NCBI RefSeq assembly: GCF_029633865.1
Contig: NC_079222.1
Span: 32,426,830 to 32,490,829 of the forward strand
DNA from: Lampris incognitus
Lineage: Eukaryota; Chordata; Actinopteri; Lampriformes; Lampridae
Direction of reading: 5' to 3'
DNA: 64,000 nt
In this document: positions 33,930-42,738 of the stretch, piece after piece
Layout of the letters: every line of letters starts with the position of its first letter
Position numbering within the stretch: position 1 is the stretch's first letter
Program-made: the position numbers and the translations under genes
The notes under the pieces: generated by a model
The model's database searches: none
The model's input: the letters and a program-made list of their open reading frames with translations, nothing else
What the model was told of the DNA's origin: nothing

Positions 33930-34995
33930 GAAATTTCCGAGGACGTGCTCCGCCAAACGCTCCGGAACGGACGCTAGATAACGCGAGGGCGGCTACCACG
34001 CAAACGCGTAGTTAAAATCAAGCATTCCTCCGTAAAGAAATAAAGGCTTGCAAAACTCCCGACAAATGAACTAAAATGTTCGAGGGTGGATGGACGGTAG
34101 ACCCCCCCACCCCCCCACATAGCGAATCCGCCGCTATACTAACTTTGTTTACGTTGTATGTGCAGACGAAGCTGCGTCTGACAAAACGTACTCGGTGAAC
34201 GTTTCTGCTACACGTCCTCTCCCCCCCCCCCATGTCCTCGCTTAGCAGCGTTTCCTCCATTGGCAAGATCATCGGCTTGACGCGCCAGCCACCGCGGCTG
34301 TCCCCCCGTCCCTCTGGCGGCTCGGACGGCATCGACGCCCGGCGTAGAGCGCTAGGAGACTCCGCAGAGCAACCATGTTTACGGGTAAACGGCCGGCTCG
34401 GTCGCACCGCCAAACTCCCCGACCGGAGATATCGGGGCCGGAGGAGCCCCCAAACTCGCACCAACCGCCGGCGCTTCTCCCACAGTTAACACCCGAGTGT
34501 GTATGTGTGTGTGGGGGGGATAGATATGTGCGAACCGCCGGGGAAATACCCGTCGGTACGGGCGACTTCGGCCCCGCAGACGGGGCCTCCGTGTTCCGGG
34601 CAAGCCCCGGCGTCTTCCCCCCGCTAAGAAAGCCGTTGGTATTGTGCCACGGCGGTTCGCTCCGTTTGTCATCTCGCTATTTTCGGCGAGCGGAAAGTTT
34701 TAACTCACCGAGCATGTCTGTGCGAGGATCCCTCCGGCGAACAAAGGGGAAGGGACACGTCCACGGCGGCTTGAGGCGACGGCTCGGCGCGGTCCGGGTT
34801 CAGCGCGGCATTTCGTCGTCTTATGAACCACGGCTGCGGCGCTGATTAGCGATGCGAGCCCCGGCCGCGGGCCGTCCTTACGCCGGCCGCGGGCCGTCCT
34901 TACGCCCCGCGCTCCGCGGCCGGCCACGTTCACATGTGGCAAGACGTCCCCCTTTGAACGCACTCCGACGTTTAGACGTTTGACACACGCCATGT
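33930..34995. promoter_or_regulatory. CpG island, candidate promoter / first exon
   Basis: This is the most GC- and CpG-rich stretch of the window, with many CGG, GCC and CCGG tracts and a tandem GGCCGCGGGCCGTCCTTACG duplicated at 34862-34902. Frames on both strands are long but overlap each other, as expected from GC bias. The plus frame from 34232 (MSSLSSVSSIGKIIGLTRQ) is a possible first-exon start but matches nothing I recognise. It could serve a gene downstream on the plus strand or be the distant promoter of ppp1r26 on the minus strand. Confidence 0.55.
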
Positions 34996-35604
34996 CAATT
35001 GTTGCATTGTAAAGCTGACAAAAAGGGCCTATTTTGGTAAGACTTTACCAGGGCTTTATGAAGACATTGACATGCCATTTAACTACGGGTTAAAGCATGT
35101 TTAGAGCACAGCGATGATGTTGAAGTACTTGAGTAAAGTGAAGCTAGAATATTTTAATTTAGCCAACCCTGTGGTGCAATAAGATGTCACTCCTGGCTTT
35201 ACATCAAATTACACAATACTGTGTAAGTAGTTGTACACAGCTGTTTGGCAGATTGTTGTATATCACGCAATATTGTGGGAAATTATATCTCAGGAGAAAC
35301 ACGACAAAGAAAACAAGTTATCAAACTACGATTGGTAGTTTATTATAAGGCAGGTCAAACGTACACGTGCACTCGAGCAGCTCCTTTGATAGAACCCCCC
35401 GGCCCCCCAACACACCTTAGCCCCCCCTTCAGGAGATAACGGTTAACTGACATCTCCTCACACACCACAGCCTCCTCCCCTGTAGCTTCAAACTTCAGAC
35501 ACTTTTTATGTTTTTATGTTCCCCTTCAATTGAACATTTCTCCCAAAAAAAAGCCCAACAAAAAAACCCCCCAAACAAACAAAACGAAAACAAAACACGT
35601 GTTT
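34996..35604. other. No gene seen
   Basis: Flank of the CpG island, AT-rich, without a supported exon. A C-rich run lies at 35394-35428. Confidence 0.3.
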
Positions 35605-35875
35605 CCTCCCACAGTCCAAAGACATGTACGTCAGGTGAATCGGCCATACTAAATTGTCCCAAGTATGAATATGTGTGTGTGTGTGTGTGTGTGTGTGTCG
35701 GCCCTGTGTGATAGTCTGGCGGCCTGTCCAGTGTGTCTCCCCGCCTGCCACCCAATGACTGCTGGAATAGGCCCCAGCATCCCTACGACCCAGAGACCCG
35801 GATAAGCTGCTCGGAAAATGGATGGATGGATGGACTCACACACACACACATACACACACACACACACACACGGTT
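35605..35875 (+). mobile_element. tRNA-type SINE, 3' half, with (GT)n and (CA)n
   Basis: Begins GTTTCCTCCCACAGTCCAAA and includes AAATTGTCCCAAGTATG, a (GT)n tract at 35672-35697, GGCCTGTCCAGTGTGTCTCC and CCCAATGACTGCTGG. It ends in (GGAT)n at 35818-35834, followed by (CA)n to 35870. It is the 3' portion of the SINE family at 2762 and 11735. Confidence 0.75.
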
Positions 35876-36774
35876 TTCACTTTAAGTGTGCAAATAGTGT
35901 CTGAGTCCACTAGAAGTCCAACCGTTGAGGAGGGTTGCCCATTTGTCTTTGAGCGCTCTGTGCATCCTGAACCTGAAGGGTTTTCCAGAGCTCTGTCAGC
36001 CTCCTCTGAGCTCTGTCAGCCTCCTCTGAGCTCTGTCAGCCTCCTCTGAGCTCTGTCAGTCCTCCTCTGAGCTCTGACGGTCCTCCGGTGTCTGCTCACA
36101 GACAACAGCGACAGTGTCAGCGTCCCTCACGTCATCTCCTGGATCAATATGGCAATCCCAGACACAGTCTCCTCCAGTGTTTGTTAGCCTGTTCTGGAGC
36201 CACGCTCTTTCTCTTTGCATCTAGCATTCTGATCCATATGTCTCTTTACACATGCTCCATTCACATTCACTAAGTATGTTACAGCAGTGTTTGTACACTG
36301 CTGACCCAAAGGTAGCAAGTAACTTTTCTGGAATGACCACCCTTGAAACACCAGAAAACACAATCATCTTCAATGGTGAGTTCAAACCAGGGTTCGAATT
36401 ATAAACTCAGCTTCGTGGGGGTCTCCAAAAACAAGGCAAAAAAAATGTACGCATGCACTCAATTCATGCCCACACAGCGATGGGACTTCTTTTATTACAT
36501 TGATGACTGGATATTATATAGGCCTATTATATATAAAATATATAACAATATTTTTATTTGACCCAAAACAAAACAAAAAACAGTTGCCATGTTAAAATCA
36601 AGGATAATTAGTTGCTTACTTCGAGAGTCGAGATCACTAACACTCACTCACACACGTAAATGGCAAATGCATGGCACAGCGGCCAGCGACAAGGAAGTCC
36701 AGCGTGTCCATCTGTGGTCCCATTCCCGACGTTAGTAGATGTACTAACATTAGAGCCCAGGCCAACCTATAGGA
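35876..36774. repeat. Spacer with a 21-bp tandem repeat
   Basis: At 35985-36085 the unit GAGCTCTGTCAGCCTCCTCT is repeated about four and a half times, the last copies with substitutions. The rest of the segment has no supported gene. Confidence 0.65.
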
Positions 36775-36955
36775 AGGCATAACGTTAGTTTACATAAACG
36801 TATTGTAGCGAATTCGGGGAACAACGCAACCACAGGAACTGCCGCGGCCGGGAAGCGAACCCGCGTCGCCCACACCGCAGGAGGCGTCGCTAACCGCTCG
36901 ACTAAAGGGTCAGACCCGCGAGTCACCGGCCAGCGTGTCTTCTTATCCATGCACG
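36775..36955 (-). mobile_element. tRNA-derived SINE head (Ser/Leu-like)
   Basis: On the minus strand CCTTTAGTCGAGCGGTTAGC resembles box A, and GCGGGTTCGCTTCCCGGC resembles box B at the expected distance. The remainder leads to GAATTCGCTAC. A second, plus-strand copy of the head is at 38163-38240. The acceptor stems do not pair convincingly, so these are SINE or pseudo-tRNA, not tRNA genes. Confidence 0.55.
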
Positions 36956-38160
36956 TTACAGTATACTAAACACTGCTAACTAAACGGGAAATTCAAAATT
37001 AATCTGAAAGAGTGTTAGCTAGCCATGCTGTAGAAAATGCAAAAAGACTTGATCGAGCCTTACTTCGTTAACGAGTCCTCTTCAGGAATGTTGCTAGCAG
37101 CAGCGGAGCTAGCTAACGCTAACGCTAACGCTAACGTCGCTGACTTTTTCTGAATCAGCAACTTTTTTTTTAGCTTTTGAGCTGTTAAACCCAAATTCCA
37201 GCAGGCTTTCTTTTTGGTGGCCGAGGAGGAGGCATGGTGAAAAATATTGCACATTACCTGATGTGACTAGCTAAGACAATATTAAGACAACATTAATAAC
37301 GCTCCATCTCCGCACCTTGGCGCCCCTGTCAACGTTTCAAGCATACCGAGTTTCCCCAAACCAAGGTTGCTTTAGGCTATCCTACAGCGCCCCACAGCGT
37401 CTCGGTGGGGAAGTGCAGTCAAATGTCCTATTCACAGACGAATAATGGTGCGTAGTTCTTTTCGAAAACATATTTATTTAAAACAAATTGTTTCACTAAC
37501 ATAAAGAATCCCAATAACATTGAAAGATACATTATTTGTGATCAAATAATGTTTTTTTAAAATATTTTGTTAGAGACCCCCACAGATCTAGAGTTTTACA
37601 GCTTTCAAGGGAGCTAATGCCTCCTGGCTCCCACGTATTTCGAACACAGGTTCAAACCTTAGTTTCATATACGTATAGCCAGGTGGTTAATAAAATATAT
37701 CCCCCACCGGATAAGCTACAAAGCAATGGTTGTCTTAGAAAACATGTTAAAACGTTGTTCGAAAACAATCGTAAGTAACGTACCTGTAAAAGAAAGTCCG
37801 CAACTTCCAGTTACAACTTGTGTCCACTAGGTGGCACGGTCTGGAAAATTGTAAGGTAAAGCGAGCCGGGGGTGCGTCCTCGATCTTCTTTCCGTTCTGG
37901 TTGAGCCTGGCAGCGTGCATTACGGGCATCGTGGAAAGTAATCGGTAAGTACGCCGTGGATCATTAACATCTGACTAACATAAGATTTTGGAAATAACAT
38001 TGTCAATGTATGGAGCTATATTTTAAGTCGATGGTTCGTCGATAAGAAGACTTTTCTATGGAAGCTCCGGAGTTCGCGGATTGTAGTAAAAGAGGTGGTT
38101 TCCCAGGCCCGCTAGCTAGTGTAAACTACTAATAATACACGTTAGCTCCTAGCTAACGTG
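36956..38160. other. Unassigned, with a promoter-like patch
   Basis: (GCTAAC)n occurs at 37111-37135. Around 37860-37955 the plus strand shows a moderately CpG-rich patch ending in a consensus donor (AATCGGTAAGTAC). On the minus strand an ATG at 37929 opens a 60-codon frame. Neither matches a known protein. The patch might be a non-coding first exon. Confidence 0.3.
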
Positions 38161-38162
38161 TC

Positions 38163-38240
38163 TGACCCTTTAGCCGAGCGGTTAGTGATGTCGCCTTGTG
38201 GTGCACTACACCTCGTATCGAATCCCGCACCGGGCAAAAT
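38163..38240 (+). repeat. tRNA-like SINE head
   Basis: CCTTTAGCCGAGCGGTTAGT is followed after about 30 bases by TATCGAATCCCGCACCGGGC. This mirrors the element at 36775-36955, which lies in the opposite orientation 1.3 kb away. Confidence 0.5.
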
Positions 38241-38259
38241 ATAACCGGTTATATTAGTT

Positions 38260-39667
38260 AGCCGCATCTGTTAGCATTTTCCCTGCTTACAGTAACGTGG
38301 GAAGTTTTAAAGCAGAGAAACGTCTTATGTTCTATTCCCCCCAGACCTCACGGTGAGACTTAATAGTGTTCTCCTGAAACGGGAGCTCAAAGCGAGGACT
38401 TTTTGACGGGAATAATTTCAACGTGAGTATCGTTTTCCTGATAATTGAATTCTCAGTATTACACTGAGTGGGTTAACATGAGACTAAAAGAATGTGTTTT
38501 GTTGTATTTTTGTTTGTCTTAAATGTACAGTTGTAAGCCCACTACCGTATTTTGTACATTATATTGTGTTTTCCTAGCCTCGGAAATTAACTCGTTCGGA
38601 GGTGCAGCATTGCCCGAAATAAAAGAATAATTCTTTCCTGTGTGGTACCCAATTCCATTGGCCAAACAATTTTGGTACCAGGAGTAGCGTTTATTTAAGC
38701 GCAAATTGGCTAACAGTAAGGCAGCTTAGGTTAGTGGCAGTGGTGAAGATTGGAATCCAGCCCAGTAGCCAGTTTGGTGTGTGAGCAGCGAGACGGCGGA
38801 GTTCCAGTGTGCGCCAATTATTGCTACCAGTGAGAAGCTTTGGCTGTTCCCGTTGCGGTGGCTCCAGCTACAGAGTCCCCAGACCTCCAGAACCAGCAGA
38901 GTCTTCATCTTCCAGTGGTACGTGCCAGCAGTATCCTTGATACTCCCATTGGACTGTATTCATTTGGACTGAGGCAAGTGACACCTAGAACTATGTCCAG
39001 TGACTCTGATGATGGAGGGGTGGTAGTCAATGAGCGTAACCAGGTCTCGGGGGAAGGAGATTGTAATTCAAATATTGTGCTGGAAATACAGAACCAAGTA
39101 GAAGAAATAAGCAGGTGGCGGGATGAGACAATGGCTAATAGAGCTAGTGGTAGTATTACACATTTTTATGTATATATGCCACGTGAGCATCAGATCCAAG
39201 CCTTTAGTGGTGAATATGCTACAGACTGAAGGTCAGTGGATGAATTCACTGAGTAGGTAAAGAGAGTTTTGAGGGCTAGAGAACAGTCTGGGGAGGAACA
39301 GTTAGATTTTATTCCGTCACTGCTGAAAGGTCCTGCCTTAGAGGAGGTGTGACTGTGTTTGGGAGACCGGCCAGGACAGCCCAGTCGTATCGTTTACTTC
39401 TTGAGAAATGCATTTGGAGAAAAATGCAGTGCTACCCAGCTCTTGCAGATTTTCTACAATTGTAAGCAGTTTGATGGTGAGGACCTCTGTGATTACTCCC
39501 ATTCCTTGTCTCAGGTCTTAAGTTCTGTAGGTAAACAGTCAAAGGAACTTCCCTTGACTGGTTAAATGCTAAGAGACCAGTTTGTTGAGGGGTTGAGGGA
39601 TCCAGCACCTAGGTGGGAGCACCGCAAGTTTATAAGGGACAAACCCCAGTCTAGCCTTCTTGAAATA
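38260..39667 (+). mobile_element. Ty3/gypsy LTR retrotransposon, 5' part (LTR remnant and gag), broken
   Basis: The LTR is probably within 38260-38670: an AATAAA-type signal lies at about 38617, and the right edge sits just before the primer-binding site. Gag begins MSSDSDDGG at 38992. Blocks follow: ISRWRDETMANRASG, REHQIQAFSGE, EEQLDFIPSLLKGPALEEV, LRNAFGEKCSATQLLQIFYN, FDGEDLCDYSHSLSQVL, MLRDQFVEGLRDP. At least three stops interrupt it. Gag stops dead at 39661-39667, where a LINE has inserted, and resumes at 50210. Coding capacity is lost. Confidence 0.8.
38673..38689 (+). promoter_or_regulatory. Primer-binding site, tRNA-Leu type
   Basis: TGGTACCAGGAGTAGCG is complementary over its first 13 bases to the 3' end (including CCA) of vertebrate tRNA-Leu(UAA), as I recall that sequence. 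It lies between the putative LTR and gag, where a Ty3/gypsy primer site belongs. Confidence 0.6.
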
Positions 39668-39721
39668 TGTATGAATGAATGAATGAATGAGATTTATTTC
39701 GAACATGTAAACAAGCAGGAT

Positions 39722-40159
39722 TTTAATTATTTTATTAAAAATTATTTTATTTTACTAAATTGTCCCTCGGTATGAATGTGTGTGTGCGTGTGTGTGTGTG
39801 TGTGTGTGTATGTGTGTCGGCCCTATGATGGCCTGGCAGCCCGTCCAGGGTGTCTCCCTGCCTGCCGCCCAATGACTGCTGGGCAGAGTTGTAAAAACCA
39901 GGTCCAGAAAGTAAATGTCCAAACCGTGTATTTGCTCCAACTATGTTACTAAACTAGCTGATTTCATTAGCTAGTTTTCCCTACTTCGTTGTGGAGTGGT
40001 GGTGATTAGAATCTGCTGGTGTAGTGCATGAGTGGAGCAAATACATGGTTTGGACTTTTACTTCCTGGACCTGGTTTTTACAACTCTGCTGCTGGGATAG
40101 GCTCCAGCATCCCCATGACCGTGAGAGCATGATAAGCGGTTTGGATAATGGATGGAATG
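39722..40159 (+). mobile_element. SINE inside the LINE 3' UTR, 17-bp target duplication
   Basis: This is the 3' half of the tRNA-type SINE: AAATTGTCCCTCGGTATGAA, (GT)n at 39778-39808, CCTGCCGCCCAATGACTGCT, and a GGATAATGGATGGA end. ATGTAAACAAGCAGGAT flanks it perfectly at 39705-39721 and 40160-40176. The insert contains the MITE described next. Confidence 0.88.
39884..40088. mobile_element. hAT-type MITE with 8-bp target duplication
   Basis: The 205-bp element starts CAGAGTTGTAAAAACCAGGT and ends with its complement. The inverted arms are about 56 bp with few mismatches. The perfect 8-bp duplication CTGCTGGG lies at 39876-39883 and 40089-40096. CAG-starting ends plus 8-bp duplications are the hAT signature. 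It has no coding capacity. Confidence 0.9.
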
Positions 40160-40394
40160 ATGTAAACAAGCAGGATATAACATACAGATAATCCATTGCC
40201 AATAATCTGAAGTGATCAATAAAGCCACACATCAAACTCAGCGAACAACTCTCCATATACATCAGATTATTTGTTACATGTTCGAAAAGGAGTAGGAGGA
40301 AGTATGCACTTATTTTTTCCTACCCCTTCTCACCTACTTTAAGTTAATACATTACAAAAAAGAAAAGAAAAAATATATATAGCAAAAAATATAC

Positions 40395-40427
<33 letters not shown>

Positions 40428-40440
40428 ACTTTGTTAAAAG

Positions 40441-41092
40441 TCTCTGTTTTGCCTCTATTTTGCCGTTGTCATTTCTCGTCACCGTAGCTTGGTAGATAAC
40501 TCACAGACACATACGTTGGTCTGAGAGGGAACATTCAAAACGAGGTTTAATGCACACATGTAGCTTTAGAAACAACCGTTTAAAGAATGTAACATCTTTA
40601 AGCCGTTATATTTGGTCATTGGCAGACAGAAACATTAATTATTCAACCACCTGGAAAATCCTCTCAAAGAACAAAGCATATTCAACCAGTAGTAAAATGT
40701 GCAATCTATCTCTAACTGAAAAAAATATTTAATCATTTGCAAACCAGAAATGTCCACATTGAATAACAGGAGTGAATTGGCCGGCAGTTGCAGACATAGC
40801 TATAAGCACCTATTTTGTAATTCTAAAAAAAAGAAAAACATGCCAATAGACAAATACCAAGCCCCCCCCCCCATTGGCCCGTTAGCAATCACGTGTTTTT
40901 GAATTTTTGAATGTTGCACCTCTCCCTTCCCCATTAGACGTTGTGCACGTGATGTGCATGACGAGGCAGTAAATGGTATGTCCTTTCCCGAGAAGCTTTA
41001 TTGACAGCTGATGATTGCTTATGGCATGACACAGGCTTGTACTGTCTCATGAAGAATTTACTTGACTCACTGGATATATATATAACTTCACT
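40441..41092. other. Junction sequence, no gene
   Basis: This lies between the Rex1 3' UTR and the truncated 3' edge of the RTE fragment. A C-run is at 40862-40872. The missing RT of the Rex1 LINE and the missing 3' half of the RTE would both belong here, so a deletion or rearrangement is likely. Confidence 0.4.
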
Positions 41093-41985
41093 ACCACCCA
41101 GTGCCTGTCTTAACTCCTCCCTGAACTCCACACAACAGTCTTCCTTCTTCAACTTCCACCATTTGATCTTCGGCTCTGCCTTCACTTGCTTCCTCTTCTT
41201 GGTCTCCAAAGTCATCCAACAGACCAACATCCGATGCTGCCTACCCTGTCCCCGCCTTGCAGTTTCCAAGCCCTTTCAGATCGCGCCTTTTGCATGTTAT
41301 AGTCCACCTGTGTGCACTATCCTCCACTCTTGTACATCACCATGTATTCCTCCCTCTTCTCGAAATATGTATTCACCACAGCTATTTCCATCCTTTTCGC
41401 AAAATCCACCACCATCTGTCCTTCCACATTTCTCTCCTTGACACCATACCTGTCCATCACCTCCTCATCACCTCTTTTCCCTTCACCAACATGCCCATTG
41501 AAGTCCACTCCAATCACCATTCTCTCCTCCTTGGATACACTCTCCACCACTTCATTCAACTCACTCCAGTATTCTTCTTTCTCTTCCATCTCACACCCAA
41601 CTTGCAGGACATATGCGCTGATAACATTCATCAATACGCCTTCATTTCCAGCTTCATACTCATCACTCTGTCTGACACTCTCTTCACCTCCAGTACATTC
41701 TTGACATACTCTTCCTTCACAATTACCCCTACCCCATTTCTCCTCCCATTCGCACCATGATAGAAGAGTTTGAACCCACCTCCGATGCTCCTGGCCTTAC
41801 TCCCCTTCCACCTGGTCTCTTGCACATACAGTAAACCTACCTTTCTTCTTTCCATCATATCAGCCAGCTCTCTCCGTGTGCCAGTCATAGTGCCAACATT
41901 CAAAGTTGGCACTATGACTGCCTCTGGACATGCCTTCCCCCTCTCCTTCTCCTTCACCCAACAGTAGCATAGTTGTCGAGAGGCA
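41093..41985 (-). mobile_element. RTE-clade LINE, 5' half (endonuclease), minus strand
   Basis: Minus-strand blocks: VPTLNVGTMTGTRRELADMM, then RSIGGGFKLFYHGANGRRNG (endonuclease N-terminal region, 41999-41631), then VIGVDFNGHVGEGKRGDEEV, DFAKRMEIAVVNTYF (41634-41317), then the linker EPKIKWWKLKKEDCCVEF to LRQALGG (about 41098). It is cut off there: a 5' piece without its 3' end, the reverse of normal LINE truncation. Its own 5' UTR continues on the far side of the 5.4-kb insertion, at 47405-47530. Confidence 0.8.
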
Positions 41986-42088
41986 CCCAACTGCAACAAG
42001 ATGGCGCATGGATATCCAATCCATACCGGAAGTTGTTCTTCTTCGTCTATATTACAGTCCCGAACTGCTCCGCCATTTTACATCCAAT
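41986..42088 (+). repeat. Left terminal inverted repeat
   Basis: Matches the complement of 47302-47400. Differences include C/T at the sixth base of the ATGGCGC box and a 3-base indel in the TCTATATTACAG block. Confidence 0.8.
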
Positions 42089-42206
42089 CTACACCGGAAG
42101 TCACAGCGGAAGTAGTATTATTCGTGTGTATTATTCGCCGAATAGAAAGAAAGAAGAAGGAAAAAGACGAACACGAAGAATACCCGCACGAGTATGAGAA
42201 AGAACG
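41991..42206 (+). promoter_or_regulatory. TATA-less promoter and first non-coding exon in the inverted repeat
   Basis: The left repeat and the following 30 bases contain a YY1-type site (CAAGATGGCGC at 41996) and ETS-type cores (CCGGAAGT at about 42026 and 42094, GCGGAAGTAG at about 42106). These are the marks of housekeeping vertebrate promoters. The exon ends AGAACG|GTAAGG with the donor at 42207. ETS and YY1 sites also lie in the right repeat in mirror orientation. Confidence 0.55.
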
Positions 42207-42738
42207 GTAAGGGAATTAGTTTTTTAATTATTAGAATTAGAAAACTATATTGTCATTGTACATTGTACAACGTTATCTAAACACGAGGGCATAATTGGTG
42301 CTAACTTAACGTTAGCTGCTCAAGGCCTGCTGTGCTCCCTTTTAGCAATGTCTGTGTAACGTTAAAGAGTGTTATGTCGGTCAGATACTATTACTGCTCT
42401 CGCTTGATGTGTTGTTTAATTTAGATGTGTAATTTGCTGCGGGGTTAGTATGTGTTCATCTGCTTTTTGGTGTGTTGGGGTGTAAAACATCTTTGCACAC
42501 ACTCACTTCTATTAGCTGGTATTAACCGGGTCAGATAAATAACCTATAGCTCCGGGTGTCTGCAAAAATACATTTGTATTATGTTTTATTACTGCATCAG
42601 TGCAGTAAATACACATGCACATGTGGATATATAAAGACTAGTGCCTCCTCCACCACGAGTCCTTTCGATTGTAAAGATATGGATGATGTTCAGTATGTTT
42701 TCCAGATATCAATGTTGATTGACTTCTCCTTTTTACAG

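Larger units (their letters stand above)
39668..40440 (-). mobile_element. 3' end of a Rex1-type LINE inserted into the Ty3/gypsy element
   Basis: On the minus strand, 40330-40177 carries CCTACTCCTTTTCGAACATG, a block typical of Rex1/L2-like fish LINE 3' UTRs. 39704-39668 carries CATGTTCGAAATAAATCTC followed by (CATT)n. GAAATA precedes the tail at 39662-39667 and recurs at 50210-50215 beyond the 5' end of the same LINE, the expected target duplication. The RT part of this LINE is missing. A (TA)n tract lies at 40395-40425. Confidence 0.75.

Noticed and set aside
34018-34845. Long overlapping frames in the CpG island (148 and 156 codons)
   Set aside because: They overlap on opposite strands, lack domains and are expected from high GC content.
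36775-36955. Possible functional tRNA gene (also at 38163-38240)
   Set aside because: A- and B-box-like motifs are present, but the acceptor stem does not pair and the sequence continues as a repeat. It is a SINE head.
41984-42000. An 8-bp target duplication for the KDZ unit
   Set aside because: I compared both flanks at several possible end positions and found no matching 8-mer. The claim rests on the split RTE instead.
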